From the NCBI RefSeq assembly GCF_009724685.1, contig NZ_WMEF01000004.1, positions 1 to 64,000 of the forward strand: a DNA stretch of 64,000 nt, given 5' to 3'. Numbering within the stretch: position 1 is the first letter of the stretch; each line of letters opens with the position of its first letter. The position numbers were made by a program, and so were the translations under genes. This stretch comes from Lysinibacillus cavernae. GTDB taxonomy: Bacteria; Bacillota; Bacilli; Bacillales_A; Planococcaceae. Positions 37,406 through 47,103 of this stretch are shown here, in pieces. The notes beneath the pieces were generated by a model. It searched no databases and had not been told where the DNA came from. It saw only the letters and a program-made list of their open reading frames with translations.

Positions 37406-38514
37406 CTAAACCATTAGTAAGCGTAGTTATACCTGCATATAATCATGGAAATTATATTGTAAAAACTTTTGAAAGTTTAATTAACCAAACATATGAAAAT
37501 ATGGAACTAATTGTGATTGATGATGGATCTAGTGATAATACCCTTTTAGTTATCCAAGATTATGAGCAAAAGCTTGTTGATAGATTTAGTAAAGTTATTG
37601 TGAAATCACAGAAAAATCAAGGGATATGTAAAACTTTTAATAATGGAATTCAATTATCAGAAGGCAAATATATTTTTATTTGTCCTTCTGATGATGTTTT
37701 TTCTGAAAATTTTGTTTGCAAACAAATTTGTTATCTTGAAGAAAATAAAGATTATTCATGTTCATATACAGATGGGATTAACCTAAATAGTAGTGAATTA
37801 GATATTCATGATTACAGTAAGGGGAATGTTTTTTCAGAACTATTTACTTTCAAGAGTGGAGATTTAAGATGGTTTATGTTGGATAATTATTTAAATCTTC
37901 CAACACCTTCTTTTATTTATAGAGCAAGTATTTTTGAGGAAATAGGCTTATTTGATGAGACTTTAAAATTTGAAGATGTAGATATGTTTTTACGAATCTC
38001 TAAATATAACAAAATGGGATGTATAAACGAGAAATTGTTTTATCGAAGATTACACAATACCAACTCTGGAAGGAATCCAGACATAATAATCAAAGGGCTT
38101 AAGCAAATTATTGAAAAGTATTCGTTAGATCCAGATTATAGTGAAGAAGAAAAACATAAGTTAATTCATAACTTAAGTAAAGATATAGAAATACTAGAGG
38201 GTAAATATAAAAAAAATCAATTTATCAAGACGGAAAACTTTAAAGATTTTGTAAACAATAAGAAATTGTATGTGTGGGGAACTGGCACATATGCAAAAGA
38301 TTTACTAGATTCTCAATCAAGTAAACTAGAAGTTTCATTATTTATAGAGAGTTTACCTAAAAGACAAACTTTTTTAAATAAAAAAGTAATAAGTTCACAA
38401 GCATTACTTCAATTAGAAAAAGATTATTTTATTTTAATCGCAAGTAGTTATAAAGAGGAAATTGTAAAATGGCTTGATAATAATGGCTTTGAAAGAGACA
38501 AGGATTATATGTAA
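37402..38514 (+). CDS. GT2 glycosyltransferase with C-terminal Rossmann-like module (copy 1)
   Basis: 370 aa; the ATG overlaps the upstream stop. GT-A fold, family 2: VSVVIPAYNHGNYI, IDDGSSDNT, and the DXD-like PSDDVFSE, then KFEDVDMFLRIS. Residues about 285-370 form an extra module (LYVWGTGTYAKDLL, VSLFIES, ILIASSYKEEI) that also occurs in the gene at 39765 and at the N-terminus of the LicD-like protein. It probably adds a sugar to the flagellar glycan or its carrier; donor and acceptor unknown. Confidence 0.88.
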   Translation: MTKPLVSVVIPAYNHGNYIVKTFESLINQTYENMELIVIDDGSSDNTLLVIQDYEQKLVDRFSKVIVKSQKNQGICKTFNNGIQLSEGKYIFICPSDDVFSENFVCKQICYLEENKDYSCSYTDGINLNSSELDIHDYSKGNVFSELFTFKSGDLRWFMLDNYLNLPTPSFIYRASIFEEIGLFDETLKFEDVDMFLRISKYNKMGCINEKLFYRRLHNTNSGRNPDIIIKGLKQIIEKYSLDPDYSEEEKHKLIHNLSKDIEILEGKYKKNQFIKTENFKDFVNNKKLYVWGTGTYAKDLLDSQSSKLEVSLFIESLPKRQTFLNKKVISSQALLQLEKDYFILIASSYKEEIVKWLDNNGFERDKDYM

Positions 38515-38537
38515 ATAACTATAAAGGAAGAATAGTC

Positions 38538-39749
38538 ATGAAGAAAATTGTATTTATGTTAACAAGACCTGTATTTTGGAATATTTATAATAATTTATAC
38601 AAAAAGTTTGAAGAAAATCCTGAATATGAGCCTGTAGTATTTTTATGTGGTGAAACAATCAATCATATTTGGGCAATTTATAAAGACGAAATTCCTCAAG
38701 AAAAACTTACAAAAAAGAAAATGCACCAACTCACACATGACTTTGAGCCGTCAATTCAATTTGCTAAGGATAATAATTTAAATTATGTTTCGGGTTATAA
38801 TCAAGAAACAGAAGAATGGGTGGAGTTAAAAAATATTAATCCGGATTTAGTTATTTATTGTGATCCATATGATGGATACTATTTGCAGGAAGATTGGCAA
38901 CCTCAAAACGCCTCAAGAGTATACAAGACGGCATATATTCATTACTGCTATTTACTAGTTCATACAATGGAGTTTTATAAAAAACCGATTTTTACGAAGG
39001 CTTGGAAAGTATTTATAGAAACTGATGCACATACTAAAATTGCAGAAGAAGAGCTTGGAATAACAGTGAGTAATTTTGTGAATTTAGGTTACCCGAAATT
39101 TGACGATTATTATTTCAAGGAAACAAACTTTGCAGAAAATTTAAGAAAATATGACACAGCCAAATTTGAAAAACTTTACATTTATGCACCACATTGGACA
39201 GTAAGCCCAAAAACAGATCGTGGAATTGGTTGGTACGGGAATTTTAACAATATATATAAGGAAATCTTAGAACTAATTAAAGAAAATAAAAAATACTTTT
39301 GGATCTTTAAGCCACACCCATTACTATATCCACAGTTAGCTCATAACTATGGAAGAGAAAGGGCAGACAAAATCTTTAATTTGTTTAGAAATTTAGAAAA
39401 TGTAGAATTTTATGAGGGACATGATTACGTAAATTTATTTAAATTATCTGATGGTCTTTTACTTGATAGTAATTCCTTTATTGCTGAATATATGCCTTCA
39501 GGGAAGTCAATTGTTTTCCTACAGAAAAAAGGCGATTTAAAGTTGAATCAGGTAGGAGAAGAAATTATTGAATCATGCTACAAGGTGGATGTTGGTTCAG
39601 ATATAAGATTACAAATTCATGAAACATTATTCAGAAGAGACGATTATAAATATAAAGAGAGAATGCAAATGGTTGAAAAATACATGATGTTAAATAAAAA
39701 ATTAAGACCTACAGATAGAATTTATGAATATATTTTAAAAGAATTGTAA
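38538..39749 (+). CDS. CDP-glycerol glycerophosphotransferase-like protein
   Basis: 403 aa, ATG with AAGGAAG upstream. GT-B fold resembling the TagB/TagF Glyphos_transf family: IYAPHWTVSP in the middle, then FKPHPLLYPQ and LSDGLLLDSNSFIAEYMPSGKSIVFL, the positions where TagF carries its catalytic histidine and acidic residues. TagF moves glycerol-phosphate from CDP-glycerol. No CDP-glycerol-forming enzyme is seen here, whereas CMP-phosphonate enzymes are, so the true donor may be CMP-hydroxyethylphosphonate. It lies between two paralogous GT2 genes. Confidence 0.75.
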   Translation: MKKIVFMLTRPVFWNIYNNLYKKFEENPEYEPVVFLCGETINHIWAIYKDEIPQEKLTKKKMHQLTHDFEPSIQFAKDNNLNYVSGYNQETEEWVELKNINPDLVIYCDPYDGYYLQEDWQPQNASRVYKTAYIHYCYLLVHTMEFYKKPIFTKAWKVFIETDAHTKIAEEELGITVSNFVNLGYPKFDDYYFKETNFAENLRKYDTAKFEKLYIYAPHWTVSPKTDRGIGWYGNFNNIYKEILELIKENKKYFWIFKPHPLLYPQLAHNYGRERADKIFNLFRNLENVEFYEGHDYVNLFKLSDGLLLDSNSFIAEYMPSGKSIVFLQKKGDLKLNQVGEEIIESCYKVDVGSDIRLQIHETLFRRDDYKYKERMQMVEKYMMLNKKLRPTDRIYEYILKEL

Positions 39750-39764
39750 TAAGAGGGTAAATGA

Positions 39765-40874
39765 ATGAATCCATTAGTTTCGGTATTAATACCATCCTAT
39801 AACCATTCAGATTATATTGTTGAAACACTTCAAAGTCTATGTGAACAAACATATAAAAACATTGAAGTAATAATTATAGATGATGGTTCGAAGGATAATT
39901 CTGTAGAAATAATTAAAAATTTTATGCCAAAATTAGCTGAAAGTATAGAATCAGTTAAATTTATTCAACAATCGAATGTCGGTATTTGTAAAACAATGAA
40001 CATTGGCTTACAACTATCTAAAGGGAAGTATTTTTGCATCTTACCATCAGATGACTTAATGTATAAAAATTACCTAGAAAAACAAGTGTATTTTTTAGAA
40101 AAGAATGCATATGCATGCTCATATACAAATGGAATGCATATAAATACTGCTTTTATCGATAAAAAGGAATATAATAAAGGTTTATTATTTTCTGAGGTTA
40201 TACCGTTTAATCAAGGAAATATTAATTCATTTTTATTATACAATGTTTTCGATCTACCATCACCAAGTTTCGTCTATAAAACAAGTGTATTAAGAGATAT
40301 AGGTGGCTTTGACGAAGACATAAAGTTTGAAGATGTTGATTTGATGTTGAGAATTTCCAGAACTTATGAAATTGGCTTTATAGATGAACCATTGATTTTA
40401 CATAGGATTCATAGTGGGAATTCTGGTAGAAATAAAGATATTATAATTGGCGGCATAGCAGATTTATATAAAAAGTTTATTGTGAATAACCATTTATCGT
40501 TAAGTGAAAAAGAATTAGAAACATTAGCTACTTATTTTGAAAAGAAAAGATTGGAACAATTAAATCCAAAGCCTAAAAAATATTGGTTCGATATTGAAAT
40601 AGAAAGCCTTAAAGTTCTTGCTAAAAATAAAAAATTAGTTGGATGGGGAACAGGTGATTTTGCAGAAAGTTTTATTTTTAAATATCCTGACTTAACGTTT
40701 GACTATTTTATTGATTCTAATAGAGTTGGTCAATGGAATAGCTTTGAAGTTAAATCACCTGGGTATTTAAAAGAGGAATCCAATGTTTTTATATTAATCT
40801 TAAGTAGTTTTAATGAGGAAATCGGAAAAGAATTAGAAGCACTTGGATTTAAAAAGGGTTTAGATTTTCAATAA
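39765..40874 (+). CDS. GT2 glycosyltransferase with C-terminal Rossmann-like module (copy 2)
   Basis: 369 aa, paralogue of the gene at 37402 along its whole length: VSVLIPSYNHSDYI, IDDGSKDNS, LPSDDLMYKN, KFEDVDLMLRIS, and the C-terminal module LVGWGTGDFAESF, FDYFIDSNRVG and LILSSFNEEIGKEL. The pair flanks the CDP-glycerol-transferase-like gene, which suggests a tandem duplication or co-adaptation to successive sugars. Donor and acceptor unknown. Confidence 0.88.
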   Translation: MNPLVSVLIPSYNHSDYIVETLQSLCEQTYKNIEVIIIDDGSKDNSVEIIKNFMPKLAESIESVKFIQQSNVGICKTMNIGLQLSKGKYFCILPSDDLMYKNYLEKQVYFLEKNAYACSYTNGMHINTAFIDKKEYNKGLLFSEVIPFNQGNINSFLLYNVFDLPSPSFVYKTSVLRDIGGFDEDIKFEDVDLMLRISRTYEIGFIDEPLILHRIHSGNSGRNKDIIIGGIADLYKKFIVNNHLSLSEKELETLATYFEKKRLEQLNPKPKKYWFDIEIESLKVLAKNKKLVGWGTGDFAESFIFKYPDLTFDYFIDSNRVGQWNSFEVKSPGYLKEESNVFILILSSFNEEIGKELEALGFKKGLDFQ

Positions 40875-40901
40875 AAACTATTTATGAAGGATGTGTAAAA
40901 A

Positions 40902-41798
40902 GTGAAAGGAATTATTTTGGCTGGAGGGAGTGGTACAAGATTATATCCATTAACCCGTACTATTTCTAAACAACTGTTACCAGTTTTTGATAAACCGATG
41001 ATTTACTATCCCCTTTCGGTTTTAATGCTAGCAGGGATTAAGGATATTCTTGTGATCTCTACTCCATCTGATATACCAATGTTTAAACAACTATTAGGAA
41101 GTGGAAGTGAATTAGGAATTTCACTCAGCTATAGAGAACAAGAAAAGCCTGATGGGCTTGCTCAAGCTTTTATAATTGGAGAAGATTTTATTGGCGAAAG
41201 TAATGTCGCACTTGTATTAGGTGATAATATATTTTTTGGGCAAGGATTTACACCGATTCTACAAAATGTAGCCAAAAGAACGGATGGTGCTACAGTTTTT
41301 GGATATCGTGTAAAAGATCCTGAAAGATTTGGTGTAGTGGAATTTGATAAAAACTTAAATGCAAAATCGATTGAAGAAAAACCTGAAAATCCTAAATCTG
41401 ATTTTGCAGTTACAGGACTATACTTTTATGATAATAAAGTGGTGGAAATTGCCAAAGGAATTAAACCCTCTTTACGCGGAGAATTAGAGATTACAGATAT
41501 AAATAAAAAATATTTAGAACAAAAAGAGTTAAAAGTAGAGTTGCTTGGGCGTGGATTTGCTTGGTTAGATACTGGAACACATGATTCTTTGCTGGAAGCT
41601 TCTTTGTTTATTGAGACAATTGAAAAAAGGCAAGGTTTTAAAGTTGCCTGTATAGAAGAAATTGCATATAGAATGGGTTACATTAATCAAGAACAATTAT
41701 TAGCACTTGCAGAGCCTTTAAAAAAATCAAATTACGGACAATACTTAATTGATATTGCAAATGAACCTAAGCAATTTTCATGGAATTCAATGAGGTGA
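40902..41798 (+). CDS. rmlA: glucose-1-phosphate thymidylyltransferase
   Basis: 298 aa, GTG start with AAGGATG upstream. RmlA/RfbA signatures [45 protein letters not shown] and [10 protein letters not shown] are all intact. It makes dTDP-glucose, the entry to dTDP-deoxyhexoses. Followed by rmlB with an 8-bp gap. There is no rmlC or rmlD, so the end product is not rhamnose. Confidence 0.97.
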   Translation: MKGIILAGGSGTRLYPLTRTISKQLLPVFDKPMIYYPLSVLMLAGIKDILVISTPSDIPMFKQLLGSGSELGISLSYREQEKPDGLAQAFIIGEDFIGESNVALVLGDNIFFGQGFTPILQNVAKRTDGATVFGYRVKDPERFGVVEFDKNLNAKSIEEKPENPKSDFAVTGLYFYDNKVVEIAKGIKPSLRGELEITDINKKYLEQKELKVELLGRGFAWLDTGTHDSLLEASLFIETIEKRQGFKVACIEEIAYRMGYINQEQLLALAEPLKKSNYGQYLIDIANEPKQFSWNSMR

Positions 41799-41806
41799 TA
41801 TAGGTA

Positions 41807-42826
41807 ATGGAAACAATACTAATAACTGGTGGCGCTGGTTTCATTGGTTCTAATTATATCCACTATTTTTTAAATAAACATAGTAAATATAATATAGTGA
41901 ATCTAGATGCATTAAGTTACGCAGGGAATATTTGTAATAACTCAGAAGTAGCTAATATAGAAAATTATAAGTTTGTGCAGGGGGATATTAGAGATAGTAA
42001 ATTTGTTAACAATTTATTTGAAGAATTTGATATAAATCATGTAATTCATTTTGCAGCGGAGTCTCATGTTGATAATTCGATAAATAATCCAGTAGTATTT
42101 GTGGAAACGAATGTTCTTGGAACAATAAATTTATTAGAGTCTGCCCGTAATCATTGGCAAGTAGGTCCTTTTAATAATAAAGAGGGTTATGTTAATTCTC
42201 GTTTTCTACATGTGTCAACAGATGAAGTATATGGAACATTAGGTAAAAGTGGATTGTTTACTGAGGAAACTCCATATGCACCTAATAGTCCATACAGTGC
42301 AAGTAAAGCTTCATCAGATTTGATGGTAAGAAGCTATTTTCACACTTTTGGATTAAATGTTGTTACTACAAATTGTTCGAATAACTATGGCCCAAAACAG
42401 CATGATGAAAAATTTATTCCTACATTAATACGTAATGCATTAAACGGAAATATTTTGCCGATATATGGTTCGGGTGAAAATATAAGAGACTGGTTGTTTG
42501 TTGAGGATCATTGTAAAGCAATTGATGTTATTTTTCACGAGGGAAAATCCGGGGATACATACTTAATTGGTGGAAAAAATGAGAAAACGAATTTAGAAAT
42601 AGCAATTATTATATGTAATTATCTAGATAAGATAAGGTCAAAAGACAAAAGCTATAAAGAACAAATAAAGTTTGTAGAAGATAGATATGGTCATGATTTT
42701 AGATATGCGATTGATGTGAGTAAGCTTGAAAAAGAATTAAATTGGAGGGCTGAAGAAACTTTTGAAACGGGAATTTTGAAAACAATCGAATGGTATATTG
42801 ATAAATATATCCAAGGTGGGATTTAA
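41807..42826 (+). CDS. rmlB: dTDP-glucose 4,6-dehydratase
   Basis: 339 aa. Extended SDR fold: TGGAGFIGSNYIHYF, HFAAESHVDNSI, STDEVYGTLG, the YSASKASSD active-site Tyr/Lys, and NNYGPKQHDEK. It forms dTDP-4-keto-6-deoxyglucose, the substrate of the ketoisomerase encoded next. Its stop is one base before the next start. Confidence 0.97.
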   Translation: METILITGGAGFIGSNYIHYFLNKHSKYNIVNLDALSYAGNICNNSEVANIENYKFVQGDIRDSKFVNNLFEEFDINHVIHFAAESHVDNSINNPVVFVETNVLGTINLLESARNHWQVGPFNNKEGYVNSRFLHVSTDEVYGTLGKSGLFTEETPYAPNSPYSASKASSDLMVRSYFHTFGLNVVTTNCSNNYGPKQHDEKFIPTLIRNALNGNILPIYGSGENIRDWLFVEDHCKAIDVIFHEGKSGDTYLIGGKNEKTNLEIAIIICNYLDKIRSKDKSYKEQIKFVEDRYGHDFRYAIDVSKLEKELNWRAEETFETGILKTIEWYIDKYIQGGI

Positions 42827-42827
42827 T

Positions 42828-43772
42828 ATGCAAGAGAGGTATATAGAATTTTCAGAAATCGGCGACGCGAGAGGATCACTTGTAAGTTTAGAAGAAATGA
42901 AAAACATACCGTTTAGAATAAAGCGGGTGTATTATATTTATGACACTGATACACAGTTGCCTAGAGGATTCCATGCACATAAAGACCTCCAACAAGTATT
43001 AATTTGTGTAAGTGGATCATGTAAAGTAATTCTAGATAATGGTAATATTAGATCAGAATATGTATTGGATAAGCCAAATAAAGGACTTTTTGTAGATAAA
43101 ACTATTTGGCGTGAAATGTACGATTTTAGTAAAGATTGTGTTTTAATGGTATTAGCTAGCGAGTTATATAGTGAGGATGATTATTTAAGAAATTATGAAG
43201 AGTTTAAGACTTATTTAAAGGATAATATTATTGAAAAGAATTATTTTAAACATGAGAAATCTATAGTGGAGACCAGAAATATAGGTTCTAATACTAAAAT
43301 ATGGGCTTATACACATGTGTTTCCAGGTGCTGAAATTGGAGAAAATTGTAATATTAATGATCATACACTAATTGAAAATGACGTTGTTATAGGAAATAAT
43401 GTAACTATAAAATCCGGTGTACATATTTGGGATGGTGCCCGTATTGGCAACAATGTATTTATTGGTCCAAGCGTTGTTTTTACAAATGACTTAAATCCCC
43501 GTTCAAAGGTTTATCCATCAAAATTTGCACAAATAGTGATTGAGGACTTTGCATCTATTGGTGCTAATTCGACAATTGTTGCAGGTAATAAGATTGGTAA
43601 ACATGCAATGATTGGTGCTGGAGCAGTATTAACAAAGGATGTACCTCCTTATACATTATGGTACGGCAATCCAGCTACATTTAAGGGGTTCGTTTGCACC
43701 TGTGGAAAAAAGTTGAATGAGCGAAAGTTTTGTGAGAGTTGTGGCAAGGATTTATCAACGGTCATTGATTGA
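42828..43772 (+). CDS. fused dTDP-4-keto-6-deoxyhexose 3,4-ketoisomerase / acyltransferase
   Basis: 314 aa from ATG 42828 (AAGGTGG upstream). Residues about 1-135 are an FdtA/QdtA-type cupin (RIKRVYYIYDT, RGFHAHKDLQQVLICVSG, VDKTIWREM). Residues about 150-290 are a left-handed beta-helix acyltransferase with hexapeptide repeats (IGENCNINDHT, VIGNNVTIKSG, WYGNPATFKGF), like FdtC/QdtC. The last 30 residues carry four Cys in a zinc-ribbon spacing (CTCGKK, CESCGK). The two activities flank the FdtB aminotransferase step in dTDP-Fuc3NAc or dTDP-Qui3NAc synthesis, and the fusion resembles WxcM/FdtD proteins. Which epimer is made cannot be read from sequence. Confidence 0.9.
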   Translation: MQERYIEFSEIGDARGSLVSLEEMKNIPFRIKRVYYIYDTDTQLPRGFHAHKDLQQVLICVSGSCKVILDNGNIRSEYVLDKPNKGLFVDKTIWREMYDFSKDCVLMVLASELYSEDDYLRNYEEFKTYLKDNIIEKNYFKHEKSIVETRNIGSNTKIWAYTHVFPGAEIGENCNINDHTLIENDVVIGNNVTIKSGVHIWDGARIGNNVFIGPSVVFTNDLNPRSKVYPSKFAQIVIEDFASIGANSTIVAGNKIGKHAMIGAGAVLTKDVPPYTLWYGNPATFKGFVCTCGKKLNERKFCESCGKDLSTVID

Positions 43773-43790
43773 GCAGAAGGAGTAAATAAG

Positions 43791-44882
43791 ATGATTCCAT
43801 TTCTCGATTTAAAAAAAATAAATAACCAATATACTAAAGAATTAGAAGAAGCGGCTAGTCGTGTAATAAATAGTGGTTGGTATATTTCAGGTACTGAGGT
43901 AGGGGAGTTTGAAACAGAATTTGCCGCATATTGCGGAAATAAGCATTGTATTGGAGTGAGTAATGGTTTAGATGCATTAAAATTGATATTAAAGGGATTT
44001 GAAATTGGAGTAGGAGATGAAGTAATTGTTCCCTCTAATACATATATTGCATCTATATTAGCAATTTCAGAGGTAGGGGCAACACCAATATTAGTAGAAC
44101 CAGATATAGAAACCTATAATATAGATCATAATTTAATTGAAACTAAAATCACAAAGGATACTAAAGCAATTTTAGTAGTACATTTATATGGCTTAATTGC
44201 CGAGATGAAACCTATTTTAGAAATTGCAAAAAAATATAATTTAAAAGTCATAGAAGATGCAGCACAAGCGCATGGAGCAATTTACGATGGTAAACGAACA
44301 GGTAATTTAGGTGATGCTGCGGGCTTTAGTTTTTATCCTGGTAAAAATCTTGGGGCTTTAGGTGATGCAGGGGCTATCACAACAAATGATGATTTATTAG
44401 CAGAAAAGCTAAGATCGTTACGTAACTATGGCTCTTATAAAAAGTATGAGAATGTATATAAAGGATATAATCATCGTTTAGATGAAATGCAGGCGGCTCT
44501 ACTTAGAGTGAAATTGCCGTATTTAGATGTTGAAAATGATAAACGTCGCAAGATAGCTAATTTATACCTAGAAAATATACGAAATAAACAAATTGCTTTA
44601 CCAAGGTTACTAGTACCTCAAGAACAACATGTTTGGCATGTCTTTACAGTATGTACTGAAAAACGAGAAGAATTTCAAAGGTTTTTATTAGAACATGGAA
44701 TTCAAACAATTATTCATTATCCAATTCCTCCGCATAAACAAATTGCTTATAGTGAATGGAATAATATTAATTATCCAATATCAGAAGAAATTCATCGCAC
44801 TATTATAAGTCTACCTATTTCATCGGTACAAACTGAGGAAGAAACGTTTAAAATAATTAGTGTTATTAATAGCTATAGATAG
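43791..44882 (+). CDS. fdtB: dTDP-3-amino-3,6-dideoxyhexose aminotransferase (FdtB/QdtB type)
   Basis: 363 aa. DegT/DnrJ/EryC1 PLP aminotransferase: [35 protein letters not shown] and the PLP-lysine region [17 protein letters not shown]. With rmlA, rmlB and the fused cupin/acyltransferase it completes the pathway to dTDP-3-acetamido-3,6-dideoxyhexose. It is the last gene before a terminator at 44955. Confidence 0.92.
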   Translation: MIPFLDLKKINNQYTKELEEAASRVINSGWYISGTEVGEFETEFAAYCGNKHCIGVSNGLDALKLILKGFEIGVGDEVIVPSNTYIASILAISEVGATPILVEPDIETYNIDHNLIETKITKDTKAILVVHLYGLIAEMKPILEIAKKYNLKVIEDAAQAHGAIYDGKRTGNLGDAAGFSFYPGKNLGALGDAGAITTNDDLLAEKLRSLRNYGSYKKYENVYKGYNHRLDEMQAALLRVKLPYLDVENDKRRKIANLYLENIRNKQIALPRLLVPQEQHVWHVFTVCTEKREEFQRFLLEHGIQTIIHYPIPPHKQIAYSEWNNINYPISEEIHRTIISLPISSVQTEEETFKIISVINSYR

Positions 44883-44954
44883 TGTTATACACGCTAGAAA
44901 ATTATTAAGTATGATATACATGTATTTAGTAGTATCTTAAAATATTTATTCAAG

Positions 44955-44985
44955 CGACGTTCAATTATTTATGAAGGTCGTTTTT
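44955..44985 (+). terminator. terminator of the phosphonate/deoxysugar operon
   Basis: CGACGTTCA (44955-44963) pairs with TGAAGGTCG (44972-44980) with one mismatch, then TTTTTG. Confidence 0.82.
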
Positions 44986-45002
44986 GTTTTGAAGGAAACA
45001 TG

Positions 45003-45028
45003 GAAAAAAAGCACTTACAACCGATAAT
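45003..45028 (+). promoter_or_regulatory. SigD-type promoter of the pseH-pseC operon
   Basis: GAAA at 45003-45006, 14 nt, then CCGATAAT at 45021-45028. The -10 is identical to the one before flaG (56944-56951). It lies just after the upstream terminator and 47 nt before pseH. Confidence 0.6.
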
Positions 45029-45075
45029 ATAGATATATCATGATTAGATTTAGAATATGTGTGATGGAGGTTCTA

Positions 45076-45612
45076 ATGATTCGTTTTGTTAAACTTAGGG
45101 AAAAGCATCTTGAACAAGTTCTGGAATGGAGAACAAAGGAAGATGTCACTAAATTCATGAACACAGATATTGAAAAAGACATGGATAAACAGAGAGAGTG
45201 GTTTAGAAGAATTTCAAATTCTGAATCCGATGCTTATTGGATTATTGAAATAAAGGGAGAATCAGTAGGCGTAATTTCATTAAATAATATTGATCATTTG
45301 AATAAAAGAACAAGCTGGGGCTTTTATATCGGTGAGGAAAAATATCGATTATACGGAGGTATTATTCCACCATATTTTTATAATTACATATTTCCGAAAT
45401 ATAACTTCCATAAAATTACTGCGGAAGTAATGGAAGGGAATGATAATGTCCTCAAGTTGAATTTATTTCATGGCTATCGACTGGTAGGAATGTATAAAGA
45501 TCATATTTTAAAAAATGGTTCATACAGGGATTTGAATTTATTAGAGCTATTAAAAGAAGATTGGCTACAATTAAATAAATATCAGAAATATATAGGCGAA
45601 TTTGAAGAGTGA
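45076..45612 (+). CDS. pseH: GNAT N-acyltransferase, PseH type
   Basis: 178 aa from ATG 45076 (ATGGAGG five nt upstream); the in-frame extension to 45040 lacks a site. GNAT fold: FVKLREKHLEQVLEWRT, YWIIEIKGESVGVISL, SWGFYIGEEKYR and ITAEVMEGNDNVLKLNLFHGYRLVG, as in PseH, which acetylates the 4-amino group of the UDP-amino-altrose intermediate. Unusually, the next genes encode an acyl carrier protein and an acyl ligase, so the acyl donor here might be acyl-ACP rather than acetyl-CoA. Confidence 0.85.
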   Translation: MIRFVKLREKHLEQVLEWRTKEDVTKFMNTDIEKDMDKQREWFRRISNSESDAYWIIEIKGESVGVISLNNIDHLNKRTSWGFYIGEEKYRLYGGIIPPYFYNYIFPKYNFHKITAEVMEGNDNVLKLNLFHGYRLVGMYKDHILKNGSYRDLNLLELLKEDWLQLNKYQKYIGEFEE

Positions 45613-45635
45613 AATTTTAGAATGGAGAATGAGCA

Positions 45636-45860
45636 ATGGACCAATTATTATTAATCATTAATGAAATGCGAGAAGAAGATGGGAATGCGCCACTTGAGAT
45701 GTTAGAGGACTCAATGGATTTACGAGATGATCTTGTATTAGATTCTTTAATGTTGGCAGAATTAACAGTTCGAATTGAAAGTGAGTTTAATGTGGATATT
45801 TTTGAAGACGGCATCGTTCAAACAGTTGGTGAAATTATAGCTAAAATTGAAGGTAAATAA
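45636..45860 (+). CDS. acyl carrier protein-like
   Basis: 74 aa. Four-helix ACP pattern with the phosphopantetheine site DSL in DDLVLDSLMLAELTVRIE, and an acidic composition. Dedicated ACPs in glycan clusters carry an acyl chain for a tailoring transferase. It lies directly between a GNAT and an AMP-dependent ligase. It is distinct from the fatty-acid-synthesis ACP by context; fab genes are not nearby. Confidence 0.85.
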   Translation: MDQLLLIINEMREEDGNAPLEMLEDSMDLRDDLVLDSLMLAELTVRIESEFNVDIFEDGIVQTVGEIIAKIEGK

Positions 45861-45861
45861 T

Positions 45862-47103
45862 ATGGATAAGATTTTTTTAGTATATAATGACACAGTTTAT
45901 ACATATGGACAATTGTTAATGGACTTGAACAGTAAGGAAGCAGGATATTCATATTTATATGTGAAAGACAACCATCCGTATGAGGTTTTTTTAGGGATTA
46001 TCCATAGCTTGCTTTATAATTATCCACTTGAAATATTAGACGGTGATTTTTCGGAGCAAGAGATTAGTGAACTAGGTGTAGATACAAATCTATTAACAAC
46101 TAAAGTACCGAAACATGAGCGTCTTCATTTTCAAAATATGGATGAAGTGATACGGAGAATATACAAAAAAGATCAATGGATGCTAACACTCTATACATCT
46201 GGTACAACAGGACGTCCTAAAAAGATGGGCCATACTTTCGATACACTGACGAGAAATGTAAAGGTACATGCAAAGTTCGAACATTGTATTTGGGCATTTG
46301 CATATAACCCTACACATATGGCTGGTATACAAGTTTTTTTCCAAGCATTTCTTAATCAAAATCCATTAGTTTATATGTTTGGTAAGTCGATGAGTAATAT
46401 AAAAATATTGATGGAAACGTATCAAATCACACATATTTCAGCAACGGCAACATTTTATCGTAATATCCTTCCATATCTACAGGGAACTACATATCCAACA
46501 ATGGAAAGAGTTACATTTGGTGGGGAAAAATTCGATTTGCTTTTAGAAGAGAAAATCAAGCATGCTTTTCCTAATTCAAAAATAACTAATGTATATGCAT
46601 CTACTGAGGCTGGAAGTTTGTTCGCGGCAAAAAGTGATGTTTTTGAAATTAGACCAGAATATAAGCAATTTGTAAAGATTACTGAACAGAGGGAATTGTG
46701 TATACATCGTTCTTTACTTGGACAGTCACACTCATTAGAAAATGAGTGGTTTCATACAGGGGATTCTGTTGAAACCATTGATGAAACACATTTTAAATTT
46801 CAATCGCGCCAATCGGATATGATCAATGTAGGGGGCTACAAAGTAAATCCAATTGAGGTTGAAAATCTACTTATGCAAGTACCAGGTATTATAGATGTTG
46901 TAGTGAAGTCGAAAAAAAATAGTGTGACGGGAGAAATGCTTGTTGCAGATGTAATTAAGTGTGAGGAATTGGATGAAAAAGAGTTAAAAAAAGAATTAAA
47001 GCAATTTGCTACAACTCATTTACAGGCATGGAAAGTACCGCGCATTATTAAGTTCGTGGATGAGCTACTGATTACACGAACTGGAAAGAAGGTTAGAAAA
47101 TGA
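45862..47103 (+). CDS. AMP-forming acyl ligase (acyl-ACP or acyl-CoA synthetase)
   Basis: 413 aa from ATG 45862, one base after the ACP stop. ANL superfamily: P-loop LYTSGTTGRPKKMGH (about 105-120), YASTEAG, HTGDSVETID, the hinge SRQSDMINVGGYKVNP and the C-terminal catalytic Lys in RTGKKVRK. It is about 100 residues shorter than typical acyl-CoA synthetases, the shortening being in the N-terminal domain. It probably activates a small carboxylic acid and loads it on the adjacent ACP. The substrate is unknown. Its stop overlaps the next start (ATGA). Confidence 0.85.
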   Translation: MDKIFLVYNDTVYTYGQLLMDLNSKEAGYSYLYVKDNHPYEVFLGIIHSLLYNYPLEILDGDFSEQEISELGVDTNLLTTKVPKHERLHFQNMDEVIRRIYKKDQWMLTLYTSGTTGRPKKMGHTFDTLTRNVKVHAKFEHCIWAFAYNPTHMAGIQVFFQAFLNQNPLVYMFGKSMSNIKILMETYQITHISATATFYRNILPYLQGTTYPTMERVTFGGEKFDLLLEEKIKHAFPNSKITNVYASTEAGSLFAAKSDVFEIRPEYKQFVKITEQRELCIHRSLLGQSHSLENEWFHTGDSVETIDETHFKFQSRQSDMINVGGYKVNPIEVENLLMQVPGIIDVVVKSKKNSVTGEMLVADVIKCEELDEKELKKELKQFATTHLQAWKVPRIIKFVDELLITRTGKKVRK

